Origin: Polynucleobacter sp. Latsch14-2
GTDB taxonomy: Bacteria > Pseudomonadota > Gammaproteobacteria > Burkholderiales > Burkholderiaceae
Direction: 5' to 3'
Length of the DNA: 64,000 nucleotides
NCBI RefSeq assembly: GCF_018881925.1
Contig: NZ_JACVPL010000003.1
Coordinates: 202,213 to 266,212 of the forward strand
The translations under genes were made by a program, and so were the position numbers. Of the stretch, positions 8,005 to 15,494 are shown piece after piece (within the stretch, counting starts at the first letter, position 1; every line of letters starts with the position of its first letter). The notes under the pieces were generated by a model, which did no database searches, was not told where the DNA came from, and saw only the letters and a list, made by a program, of their open reading frames with translations.

Positions 8005-8967
8005 ATGAAATCTCTTATCTCAAGATTACTTCTTGTCATTCTCTCCCTTTTTTATTCCTACACATCAGTTAGTTTTGCCCAAACCTACCCCGATAAACCC
8101 ATTCGAATTATTGTTGGACCAGGGCCAGATAGTCTTGCCAGAATTGCTGGTGAAAAAATAACCGAAGACTGGGGGCAAGCCGTCATTGTGGATCCTCGAC
8201 CAGCAGCCGGCGGCATAGTGGCTGGAGATTCCGTTGCAAAAGCCACGCCTGATGGCTATACCCTCTTGTTAAGCACTGGATCCTATACGATTAACAGTGT
8301 TTTACAACCTAAAATGCCTTACGACTTCCAAAAGGATTTGTCCCCCGTTAGCCTACTGGCTACCCTGCCATTTATCTTGGTAGTCAACTCAAATTCACCA
8401 ATTAAGTCGGTCAAAGATTTAGTCGCCAGCGCAAAATCTCAACCTGGAAAACTCAACTACGCTTCTTCGGGCAATGGGACTCCAGCCCATTTAGCCGGTG
8501 AAATGCTCAAGCAAATGACAGGCATCGATATTGCCCACATTCCGTACAAAAGCGCAGCCGCTGGAGTGACTGATGTACTAGGAGGACAAGTGAACTTAAT
8601 GTTTGTACCTGCGCCTTCAGCTTTACCCTTTATTCGCGCTAATCAATTACGCGCCTTAGCTGTTAGCAGCCCCAAACGCTACTCTGTATTACCAGAGGTT
8701 CCAACCGTTGCCGAAGAAGGCTATCCTAACTTTGCTATTGTGGGTTGGAATGGCATTAACGTTCCAGCCAAGACACCCGCCAATGTTATAGAGAAATTGA
8801 ATAAAGAGTTCGTTAAGATCATGCATCAAAAAGATGTGCAAGAAAAAGCTATCGCCGCAGGTTTTGAACCCATTGGAAGCTCCGTAGATGAATTCACTCA
8901 GTTTTTGAAACGGGATATCGCCCGCTCAAGTGAAGTCATTAAGGCCGGCAATATACAACCCTTCTAA
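8005..8967 (+). CDS. Bug-family periplasmic substrate-binding protein with shortened ligand loop
   Basis: The ATG at 8005 gives a standard Sec signal (MKSLISRLLLVILSLFYSYT, cleavage near SFA-QTYP); the in-frame TTG at 7972 would only add a hydrophilic head. The first ligand loop is unusual: after PIRIIV it reads GPGPDSLAR, several residues shorter than the PFxPGGxxDxxAR of other receptors, so the binding pocket should differ. Other signatures are intact (VAKATPDGYTLLL, IAHIPYKSAAAGVTDVLGG, LPEVPTVAEEGYP). It is followed by two cupin genes in the same transcript, downstream of the CysB-like regulator. Confidence 0.92.
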   Translation: MKSLISRLLLVILSLFYSYTSVSFAQTYPDKPIRIIVGPGPDSLARIAGEKITEDWGQAVIVDPRPAAGGIVAGDSVAKATPDGYTLLLSTGSYTINSVLQPKMPYDFQKDLSPVSLLATLPFILVVNSNSPIKSVKDLVASAKSQPGKLNYASSGNGTPAHLAGEMLKQMTGIDIAHIPYKSAAAGVTDVLGGQVNLMFVPAPSALPFIRANQLRALAVSSPKRYSVLPEVPTVAEEGYPNFAIVGWNGINVPAKTPANVIEKLNKEFVKIMHQKDVQEKAIAAGFEPIGSSVDEFTQFLKRDIARSSEVIKAGNIQPF

Positions 8968-8977
8968 GCGATTGATC

Positions 8978-9562
8978 ATGCCCCTCAAAATGCGCCCCGT
9001 TCGAAGAGTAGTGACCGGCAACGATCAGCTCGGTCGCTCTGGAGTGATATTTGATAGCGATGCTCCGAATGTCAATATTGGCACTGTTGCAGCAAGCGCT
9101 GGAATGACTGATGTTTGGGTGTATCACCAAACTCCAGCCCCAGTCACCGGCGTGCGAGATGATGGCAACCTCCCCTTTGCATTTGACCCTCCTGCTCAAG
9201 GTGGGCATCTCAGAATTGTTCAATCCGCCGGTAAGCCGGCCGACTATAGGGCCGACTTGGATACAACAGCCGTTCCTCTTCATGAGGCTCGACTCAGACC
9301 CAATGGCCATACATGGGATCGTGGCGGGCAAAATGCCTACAGTTCACCAGTTCACCAGTCCGAAACGATTGACTATGGCGTGATGATGTCTGGCAAACGC
9401 ACCTTAATTCTGGATGATGGCCTACGAGAAATGCTACCAGGGGATACGGTTGTCCAACTAGCTAACTGGCATGGCTGGACCAACCCCAATGAAGAAAGTT
9501 CTATGGCATTTATTATGATGGGTGGCGTGCCCAGAGCACACCCTCCAAAGGATAAATCCTAA
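8978..9562 (+). CDS. Cupin protein, equivalent to the N-terminal half of the bicupin at 18026-19195
   Basis: The ATG at 8978 lies 10 bases after the Bug stop; an in-frame GTG at 8930 would overlap that gene. The 194-residue protein carries one cupin core: VHQSETIDYGVMMSG as motif 1 (His, Thr, Asp rather than HxH...E) and PGDTVVQLANWHGWTNPN as motif 2. Its order of elements (RRVVTGNDQ start, VWVYHQT, GGHLRIVQS, WDRGG, then the cupin core) matches residues about 8-200 of the 389-residue bicupin encoded at 18026-19195. It is translationally coupled (TAATG) to the next cupin gene, which matches the other half. Reaction unknown; a metal-dependent role in acid catabolism is inferred. Confidence 0.85.
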   Translation: MPLKMRPVRRVVTGNDQLGRSGVIFDSDAPNVNIGTVAASAGMTDVWVYHQTPAPVTGVRDDGNLPFAFDPPAQGGHLRIVQSAGKPADYRADLDTTAVPLHEARLRPNGHTWDRGGQNAYSSPVHQSETIDYGVMMSGKRTLILDDGLREMLPGDTVVQLANWHGWTNPNEESSMAFIMMGGVPRAHPPKDKS

Positions 9563-10095
9563 TGGTAAGGCGAATTATTACCATCGATGGAGCGGATGAA
9601 AAATCCTTTGCGCTTGCAGATGAAGATCTACAAGCACCATTATTAGATTTGGCTAGACCAGGATTTTTTCGTCAAAAAATATGGATGACCGACTCTAGCC
9701 CTGCCAGAATAAATGATATGTCTTGGGTCGACTCAGCGCCAGAGCTTTTAGAGCCTCTTGAAGGGGGATCCCTGTTTCATATCTACCAATTTCCACCCGA
9801 TAGCTCATGGAAGGGAAATATTGACTCTAGAAAAGTAGCGGAGTATTTCAAATCCGTGAATGCAGAGCACCTGATAGAAAGAAGTAAAGGGGTGCATCCT
9901 TACATGCAAAAAACAGATACCCTTGATCTCTGCATCATCCTGCAAGGAAAAATCACACTCGTTCTTGATACTGCCGAGGTGGATTTACAGGAGGGTGATT
10001 CAGTTGTGCAAAGGGCTACTCGTCATGCATGGAGCAATCGAAGTTCGCATCCTTGCACTATTGCCATCTCTTCGCACTGCGCAAAACAGATTTAA
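9562..10095 (+). CDS. Cupin protein, equivalent to the C-terminal half of the bicupin at 18026-19195
   Basis: The start overlaps the previous stop by one base. The 177-residue protein begins with RRIITIDGADE and contains LDLARPGFFRQKIWM, GGSLFHIYQFPPDSSWKG, HPYMQKTDTLDLCIILQG and EGDSVVQRATRHAWSN. All have near-identical counterparts in the second half of the fused bicupin (DPARPGYASSKLWI, HPYMQKTETVDFCVIISG, ANHAWSN). The two proteins therefore probably form a heteromer equivalent to the fused enzyme. Its stop codon overlaps the stop codon of the convergent SMP-30 gene (TTAA at 10092-10095). No signal peptide; cytoplasmic. Confidence 0.85.
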   Translation: MVRRIITIDGADEKSFALADEDLQAPLLDLARPGFFRQKIWMTDSSPARINDMSWVDSAPELLEPLEGGSLFHIYQFPPDSSWKGNIDSRKVAEYFKSVNAEHLIERSKGVHPYMQKTDTLDLCIILQGKITLVLDTAEVDLQEGDSVVQRATRHAWSNRSSHPCTIAISSHCAKQI

Positions 10096-10970
10096 CCCAA
10101 CGTTAAGCGATAAATGCATTTATCACTACTAGTGATGTAAAGGTGTTTGTCCTCCTCACCTGCAAAACAACATCTGATGGGTGTTCCATGTGGAAAAGGA
10201 ATGGCTCGCAATAATTGGCCTGCACTTGAATACTGATAGATAGAAGCCTGTCGCGCACTCTTTGTATCGCCTGCACAGGCATATATTTGGCCAGCACTAT
10301 CTTTGCACATGCCATGAATGCCAGCATGCAATCCTTTGTGATCCCTGCCAAAGCTATGTAAGACAGCAAACTCTCCTAAATTTCCATCCTCATCAATGGG
10401 ATAGGCACGCAGCTCGCGGTTACGATGCTCATCATCCGGGTTCTCAGCTACAAACAAAGTCTTCTCGTCATCTGAAAGTAGAATGGCTTTGGGAGCAGTA
10501 GTATCAAAACTAAGCCGCTTGATGATCCAATGACCAATTCTGTCACGCTCCAAACGCATAATAGAAGCGTATGGCAAAGGCGGGAAAATTTGTGGGCCAA
10601 AAGCTGGGGTCGCACTATGGGGGTCTGAAAACCAAACACGCCCTTTGCTGTCGACACAGAGATCGTAGGGATGATTATGAATTTGCCCCTCAAAGCGAGT
10701 GGCGGTAACGTTAGCACTGCCATCTGGCTGCAGCTGAATGACTCTACGACCGCCGTCCTGGCAAGCAAAGATGCTGCCATCTTTTGCTTTTGCTAATCCA
10801 TTCATTCGACCTGTATAAGATCTAAATGCTGAAATTGAACCATTGGCTGGATTTAATTTTTGCAATTGCAATTCATTAATCAGGCTAAAAATTAATCCAC
10901 CCTCATCCCACAGAATTCCGCCAAGCTCACTATTAAAAGGGCCGGCAACGCATTCAAAATTCCAAGTCAT
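10092..10970 (-). CDS. SMP-30-like beta-propeller lacking the usual metal ligands
   Basis: This 292-residue protein is a six-bladed SMP-30/gluconolactonase-type propeller by its repeated blade pattern (GRMNGLAKAKDGSIFACQDG, CVDSKGRVWFSDP, LSDDEKTLFVAE, CKDSAGQIYACAGD). The four metal-site signatures of true lactonases are altered: EGP is replaced by LGGILWD, PND by NHPYD, PNGLAF by KAILLSD, and DGM by HGM. It may be a non-catalytic or differently active partner of the canonical SMP-30 protein encoded nine bases upstream. A close relative with the same start (MTWNFE) and the same changes is encoded at 22937-23860, also next to a canonical partner. Confidence 0.82.
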   Translation of the reverse strand: MTWNFECVAGPFNSELGGILWDEGGLIFSLINELQLQKLNPANGSISAFRSYTGRMNGLAKAKDGSIFACQDGGRRVIQLQPDGSANVTATRFEGQIHNHPYDLCVDSKGRVWFSDPHSATPAFGPQIFPPLPYASIMRLERDRIGHWIIKRLSFDTTAPKAILLSDDEKTLFVAENPDDEHRNRELRAYPIDEDGNLGEFAVLHSFGRDHKGLHAGIHGMCKDSAGQIYACAGDTKSARQASIYQYSSAGQLLRAIPFPHGTPIRCCFAGEEDKHLYITSSDKCIYRLTLG

Positions 10971-10979
10971 GTTACGTCC

Positions 10980-11873
10980 TTACCAAGTTTCAATACCAGG
11001 GATATTGATTCGTGTGCGATAAATACTATTAAAGGTGGTGATGTACAGTGATTTCCAATCGTCATCACCCCAGGCCATGTTGGTGCAGTGCTCATGAATT
11101 CTCATGCGCCCAATTAATTTTCCCTCGGGGTTGATCACATGGACTCCACCAGGACCAGTGCAGTAAACATTACCTTTACTGTCAACCTTCATACCATCAG
11201 CCACACCATCTTCCGAGCCTGTCAACTGATGGAATACTCTGCCCGGGCCCATGCTACCGTCGGACTTAACATCGAATACCCGAATTTGGGCTAAGAGGGT
11301 ATCGTTGACATAGAGTAACTTCTCATCCGGCGAAAATGCCAAGCCATTGGGGTAAGTGCAATCTCCGATAACCAAGCTCACTTCTTTCCCATCTGGTGAC
11401 AGGCGATAAACTCCTTGGTAGTCTAAGTAACGCTGTACATCGTTTGCAACCATCCCAGGAATTACTAAACCCCCAGCAGAATCAGTCCAGTATGTAGCTC
11501 CTTTTGAATCCACCACAATATCATTCGGACTGTTAAATTTCTTGCCCTCAAAATGCGAGGCTATGGTCGAGATACTGCCATCTTTTTCAAACCTCAAAAT
11601 GGCACGGTTACACCATCCAGCAACGACTAAGCGGCCCTGATGATCAAATGTCATGCCATTCATGTGGCCAGAAGAATTTAAGATGGTTTCCTTACCAACG
11701 CCAGGTTTCCATTTCCATACTTTGCTACCAATAATGTCGACAAAGAACAGTTGATTAGTGCGCTTGTCCCAGACAGGACCCTCAGCAAAAGTGAAGCCCT
11801 GGGCAACATTCACCAAGGGAGGGTGAGGATCAACAATATCTAGGAACTCTGGTGCATAAGACTCAATATCCAT
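10980..11873 (-). CDS. SMP-30/gluconolactonase-family lactonase
   Basis: A 297-residue six-bladed propeller with all classical lactonase metal motifs: FAEGPVWD (Glu), NSPNDIVVD (Asn), TYPNGLAFSPDE (Asn) and VADGMKVD (Asp). Members hydrolyse aldono- or other lactones using a divalent cation. The ATG at 11873 is inside the last codons of the ThDP gene (11-base overlap); an ATG at 11921 upstream would overlap far more and adds an unrelated basic leader. No signal peptide, so it acts in the cytoplasm. Coupling to a ThDP enzyme suggests the lactone is produced by, or feeds, that step (inference). Confidence 0.88.
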   Translation of the reverse strand: MDIESYAPEFLDIVDPHPPLVNVAQGFTFAEGPVWDKRTNQLFFVDIIGSKVWKWKPGVGKETILNSSGHMNGMTFDHQGRLVVAGWCNRAILRFEKDGSISTIASHFEGKKFNSPNDIVVDSKGATYWTDSAGGLVIPGMVANDVQRYLDYQGVYRLSPDGKEVSLVIGDCTYPNGLAFSPDEKLLYVNDTLLAQIRVFDVKSDGSMGPGRVFHQLTGSEDGVADGMKVDSKGNVYCTGPGGVHVINPEGKLIGRMRIHEHCTNMAWGDDDWKSLYITTFNSIYRTRINIPGIETW

Positions 11874-13566
11874 ATGTATCCTTCGGCGTCCAAGCCTTTT
11901 TAGCAAAAGCGTTAATGTCACTTACAACATCGATCACTACTGGGGCATTTAATGAAAATGCTTTTTTGAGAGCACCCTGCAGCTCATTGGGATCAGTCAC
12001 GCGTATACCGACACAGCCTAATGATTCAGCTAACTCTGCAAAATTAATCGGCTCAAATTTCCATAAAGGATTTGGATCGGCTTGCGCTGCAGCCTCTTTA
12101 CTGCCATAAGCGCTGTCCCATAGCGGAATTTCTTGATTCAGCGCACCATTGTTATTCACCACTACAACCAAATTAATATTAAATCGTGCCGCAGTTTCTA
12201 GTTCGGCGATATGGTAATAAAAGGCCCCATCACCTGTAAAGCAAACGACCGCTTGATCTGGCAACGCACATTTCACACCCATTGCACCTGGAAAGCCCCA
12301 GCCCATTGAGCCTGCGCAACGTACATAGGATTGACCCGGTTGATTGAGTTGAATCATCGCTCCAGTCCACATTCCAGAATGGCCTGTATCTGAAACCACC
12401 ACGCCATCCGCAGGAAGTGCATTTGATATTTCCTGACAAATCCGCTCGGGTCTGATTGGGGTTGCATTTGATTTGAGGAGTGGTTCAAAGTGCTTGCGCC
12501 ACTCACTTACCAGCCCTTGGGTATGGCTGAGCCATGCACTGAAATCAGCTCCTTTTTCTTGCTGAGCAGTCGTAGTTAGCTGCTGAAGGATAGCTTTAGC
12601 ATCACCGTTGAGTGACATTGAATTTGGATAATTTCTACCCAGTTCAACCGCATTAATGTCGAGCTGTATTACTGCGGTACCCGTTTGCGGAACCGCCCAA
12701 TCAACCGTAGTTTGCCCGCCCGTTTTGCTACCAATAAAGAAAACTAAATCTGCTTCACACACGGCCCGGTTGGCACATTCTCTTGAGTAATTACCCACAA
12801 CGCCCACAGATAGCGGGTGATTATCTGGCATGCTCGCCTTGCCATTTAAAGATGTAGCCACCGGGATTTGCAATTGCTCGGCAAATGCCTTGAGCTGACC
12901 TTCTGCTCCCGATGCAATCACACCCCCACCAGCAACAATAATGGGTTTTTTGTATTGCTTAATGAAACTCAGAACCTCATCGATCTGTGCTTGATCAACC
13001 ATTGGCCTAAATGGTGGCGTCTTGACATAACGCTTTTCAACCATCGGGTTGAGGTCTGCTTGGGCGTTGGCAATCTGACCATGAGGGCCTCTAATTTCCA
13101 AATGCACTGGGCCTGGAGAGCCGCTAGTTGCCTCACGAAAAGCCTGACGTAGTAAGTCTGGAATTCTGGAGATATCCTCAACGCGCGCATTAAATTTAGT
13201 CACGCTATCGAATTGACTCATGTCTTCCACTTCCTGGTAGCCATTTTTATAATGCGCATGAGTAGGAGGGCCACCCGTAATCGCAATCAAAGGAGCGGAT
13301 GCCATGTAGGCATCCCGCAAGCCTGCCGCCAAATTGGAGCCACCTATTTGCTGGGACATGCAAATACCAGGCTTACGACTTGCTCGCGCATAGCCATCAG
13401 CCATATAAGCTGCAGATTTTTCACCATGGGTCATGATTCTCTTAATGCCCATTTTTTCCATCTCGGCAATCGCGCCCAACATAATGGCCGGAATATAAAA
13501 AACATGACTTACTTCATAATCACGCAGCATCTCAGCAAAAAGACGCGATCCTGTCATTTGAGTCAT
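11863..13566 (-). CDS. Thiamine-diphosphate-dependent lyase/decarboxylase, paralogue of 2400-4076
   Basis: The 567-residue protein has the full ThDP-enzyme architecture: catalytic Glu49 in HGEKSAAYMADGYAR, a central domain with VVAGGGVIASGAE, and the cofactor motif GDGAFYYHIAELE ending in NNN. It shares layout and many motifs with the ThDP protein at 2400-4076 (MADGYAR, QEVE after the first domain, GRNYP, GHSGMWTG versus GYSALWTG), so the two arose by duplication. A GGGGGA ribosome site precedes the ATG. It is the first gene of a three-gene operon with two SMP-30 proteins. A 2-oxoacid decarboxylase or carboligase is likely; no acetolactate-synthase small subunit is nearby. Confidence 0.9.
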   Translation of the reverse strand: MTQMTGSRLFAEMLRDYEVSHVFYIPAIMLGAIAEMEKMGIKRIMTHGEKSAAYMADGYARASRKPGICMSQQIGGSNLAAGLRDAYMASAPLIAITGGPPTHAHYKNGYQEVEDMSQFDSVTKFNARVEDISRIPDLLRQAFREATSGSPGPVHLEIRGPHGQIANAQADLNPMVEKRYVKTPPFRPMVDQAQIDEVLSFIKQYKKPIIVAGGGVIASGAEGQLKAFAEQLQIPVATSLNGKASMPDNHPLSVGVVGNYSRECANRAVCEADLVFFIGSKTGGQTTVDWAVPQTGTAVIQLDINAVELGRNYPNSMSLNGDAKAILQQLTTTAQQEKGADFSAWLSHTQGLVSEWRKHFEPLLKSNATPIRPERICQEISNALPADGVVVSDTGHSGMWTGAMIQLNQPGQSYVRCAGSMGWGFPGAMGVKCALPDQAVVCFTGDGAFYYHIAELETAARFNINLVVVVNNNGALNQEIPLWDSAYGSKEAAAQADPNPLWKFEPINFAELAESLGCVGIRVTDPNELQGALKKAFSLNAPVVIDVVSDINAFAKKAWTPKDTYGY

Positions 13567-13743
13567 GGTATCCCCCTAAATTAGTGTTGATAAATCATAC
13601 TAAAAGGGCTTGTAGTTGAATATGAACTATTGGTTATTCTCTAGATTGCCCAGCTATCATTGAAGAGAAAAAAGACCAGCCATCCCCGCCCCACAAGATA
13701 CGACTGCTGCGGAAATACCCTTAGTACTATAGCTAGACTTAGC

Positions 13744-14058
13744 TTAATTTTCTTGAACAGATGGTCGAGCGACTGCTCCGGCCGGCATTAACAAAGCTAG
13801 ATCGAGGGGGAGATGCTCATTTGGACAGTATGTACCTCTTGGGCAGCCCTCTTTCAGGGCAATTAATCGAACAGCCACAAGCTTTTTGAGATGAAAATCA
13901 AGAGTTCCTGAATCCACACCAAACTCATCAATCATTTCCTTGGGTCTAGCGCCTTTTTTGCCTGATTGATAGATGAAAAGAAATACCTTTAACCTGGTTT
14001 CATGCCCGAGCGCTTCAAATATTTCAGCATTACGCAATATTTGCACTTGACTAAGCAT
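13744..14058 (-). CDS. ArsR-type winged-helix transcriptional regulator
   Basis: This 104-residue protein has the ArsR layout: helix FEALGHETRLKVFLFIYQSG, a recognition helix in GVDSGTLDFHLKKLVAVRLI, then the wing. The ELCVCDL metal box of metal-sensing members is absent, and only one Cys pair (EGCPRGTYCPNE, in the wing/C-terminal part) could bind metal or respond to redox state. It is a single gene on the minus strand between the ThDP operon and the small-protein operon at 14117-14613, and could control either. The short C-terminal tail (about 20 residues) is not conserved in kind. Confidence 0.8.
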   Translation of the reverse strand: MLSQVQILRNAEIFEALGHETRLKVFLFIYQSGKKGARPKEMIDEFGVDSGTLDFHLKKLVAVRLIALKEGCPRGTYCPNEHLPLDLALLMPAGAVARPSVQEN

Positions 14059-14116
14059 ATTGGCAGGCTGTCAGGGGTAATGAAATTTAGAAGTCGGAAT
14101 GCGATTAAATTAGGCC

Positions 14117-14443
14117 TTAATTCGACGTGCCCGTTGTGTAATCAAAGGTAGGCTGAACATAAGCAAAACGCTTTCCAAAAGCGCCACTATGAAGGGTATT
14201 GACAGACTCCGTTACCTCACCTTTAATTACATTGGCAATAGGCTCTAGATACTCTAAAGTTCTTTTGACTCTTGGGTTAAGATCATCAGGCAGATGATGG
14301 GGATTGGCCCGCGTCACCTCGGACTGCTTATCGATATTGGCTACTGCTTTAGTACCTATCAGCGCTATGCAGCCAATTAATATAGAAGTAATAGCCAAAA
14401 AACCCATGCGCGGGTGCCGACTCAAAATATTATTCATAAACAT
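14117..14443 (-). CDS. Small exported or membrane-anchored protein of unknown function
   Basis: I do not recognise this 108-residue protein. It begins with a basic head (residues 1-12) and one hydrophobic segment (about 14-34, MGFLAITSILIGCIALIG) consistent with an uncleaved anchor or a Sec signal ending at VANA-like residues. A polar, Pro/Asn-rich region follows (HHLPDDLNPRVKRTLEYLEP), then a C-terminus rich in aromatics. It has two possible ATG starts (14443 and 14437). It lies 14 bases behind the 51-residue gene and diverges from the response regulator at 14898, so it may be a target of that two-component system. Confidence 0.6.
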   Translation of the reverse strand: MFMNNILSRHPRMGFLAITSILIGCIALIGTKAVANIDKQSEVTRANPHHLPDDLNPRVKRTLEYLEPIANVIKGEVTESVNTLHSGAFGKRFAYVQPTFDYTTGTSN

Positions 14444-14457
14444 TTGTATCTTTCTAC

Positions 14458-14613
14458 TTAATAAGCTTGATCTTGCGCAATGGCCGCATTGAAATATGAA
14501 ACGATGCTTTGTGTTGACTGAGCGCCTGACACACCAAGATTCGAAGCGCTGACCAGGCCAGCAAAAAAGGCAACAGCAGCAATCAAAAGGTAACTAATTA
14601 ATCTATTCATCAT
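14458..14613 (-). CDS. 51-residue exported peptide (short ORF)
   Basis: This short reading frame starts at an ATG (14613, or a second ATG at 14610) preceded by TTGAGG at good spacing. The product begins MMNRLISYLLIAAVAFFAGL, a textbook Sec signal with a likely cleavage site after VSA, leaving a peptide of roughly 28 residues rich in Ser, Gln and Ala that ends in QDQAY. Codon use, ribosome site and close linkage to the next gene support that it is real. It would be the first gene of a two-gene operon facing the two-component genes. No known family recognised. Confidence 0.55.
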   Translation of the reverse strand: MMNRLISYLLIAAVAFFAGLVSASNLGVSGAQSTQSIVSYFNAAIAQDQAY

Positions 14614-14664
14614 GACCTCAAAGACAGTAATGAGCTCATATTAGGAAGTAAGGTTAGCATTAGA

Positions 14665-14684
14665 TATAGAACTTTAGTTCTATA
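14665..14684. promoter_or_regulatory. 20-bp dyad, copy 1 (TATAGAACT-TT-AGTTCTATA)
   Basis: Two perfect 9-base arms flank a 2-base centre. Copy 2, 136 bases away, keeps the same frame of bases (TATAGnACT-ww-AGTnCTAnA). Paired, matching dyads in a divergent spacer are typical binding sites for a dimeric regulator. The neighbouring LuxR-type response regulator is the obvious candidate, but this is inference. Confidence 0.55.
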
Positions 14685-14800
14685 GAAAAAAAGCCTTCAA
14701 GGCCTGCCAGTACAACTGTCAAAGTCGATGCAGACAAACCCCCTTGAGCACTCTAAAAATCGTTAGCAAAAGAAAATAATTGATCTTGGTCAATTTTTGA

Positions 14801-14820
14801 TATAGCACTAAAGTACTAGA
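14801..14820. promoter_or_regulatory. 20-bp dyad, copy 2 (TATAGCACT-AA-AGTACTAGA)
   Basis: This is a slightly imperfect version of copy 1 with the same arm length and spacing, about 80 bases upstream of the response-regulator start codon and so in a position to act as an activator or autoregulatory site. Confidence 0.5.
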
Positions 14821-14897
14821 TTGCAGGAGAGCTTGAGTGCCATAATCAAAAACCGAGCCAAAAATTAAATATAAAACCCAAAAAAAAGGGTAGTGTT

Positions 14898-15491
14898 ATG
14901 AAATCTGCTTCAGTATTAATCGTTGATGACCATCCGGTTTATAGAGATGCTTTATATCAATTCCTAACCAGAAAATTTTTACCCTGTAACGTCCAAGTAT
15001 TTTCTGCTAGCTCGGTTTCCGAAGGGGTGGCTATTGCCGAAAGTAGATCGACAAGTTGGGTCGTACTTTTAGATTTACTAATGCCAGATTCAAAAAATCA
15101 ACTTTCCGGCATTCAAGAATTCAAAGAGCTTCAAAACGTCATGGCTATCGCTGCAATTTCTGGTCTCGAAAGGGATGTGATCGAAAAACCATGCCTAGAT
15201 GCTGGATGCAGTGTCTTTATCTCAAAAAATAGCGATAGCACCAGCATCTATGAAAGCCTTTGCACATTAATGGGCCTGACTGCTCCAGACCCTCAAATAA
15301 CCCAATTGACTGATAGGCAAAAAGAAATTCTGGCTCAAATTTCTGAGGGGCACTCCAACAAAATGATCGCCTATTCACTCAATATTAGCGAACAAACAGT
15401 CAAAGTACACCTCGGAGAAATCTTTAAGAAAATCAAAGTTTTTAATAGGACTCAAGCGGTTATTAAAGCCAAAGAAAATGGCTGGGTCTAA
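14898..15491 (+). CDS. NarL/LuxR-family two-component response regulator
   Basis: The 197-residue protein has an N-terminal receiver domain (acidic pair Asp10-Asp11 in IVDDHPVYRDAL, phosphoacceptor Asp59 in LLDLLMPD, Lys in FISKNS) and a C-terminal LuxR HTH (LTDRQKEILAQISEGHSNKM then ISEQTVKVHLGEIFKKIKV). Phosphorylation would promote dimerisation and binding to dyad DNA. The hybrid kinase gene follows immediately (its ATG is three bases past the stop). Upstream lie two matching 20-bp dyads. Targets probably include the divergent small-protein operon and its own promoter (inference). Confidence 0.92.
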   Translation: MKSASVLIVDDHPVYRDALYQFLTRKFLPCNVQVFSASSVSEGVAIAESRSTSWVVLLDLLMPDSKNQLSGIQEFKELQNVMAIAAISGLERDVIEKPCLDAGCSVFISKNSDSTSIYESLCTLMGLTAPDPQITQLTDRQKEILAQISEGHSNKMIAYSLNISEQTVKVHLGEIFKKIKVFNRTQAVIKAKENGWV

Positions 15492-15494
15492 AAC

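Larger units (their letters stand above)
14614..14897. promoter_or_regulatory. Divergent promoter region of small-protein operon and response regulator
   Basis: This 284-base A/T-rich spacer separates the minus-strand small-protein operon from the plus-strand response-regulator gene. It holds two similar 20-bp dyads (14665-14684 and 14801-14820) listed separately, and A-rich tracts just before the response-regulator start. Both operons probably fire from here. No further gene is visible. Confidence 0.5.

Noticed and set aside
8939..9331. Minus-strand ORF of 130 codons
   Set aside because: Antisense to a cupin gene with a homologue elsewhere in the window.
13213..13584. Plus-strand ORF of 123 codons
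   Set aside because: Antisense to the N-terminal part of the ThDP enzyme; no recognisable domain.
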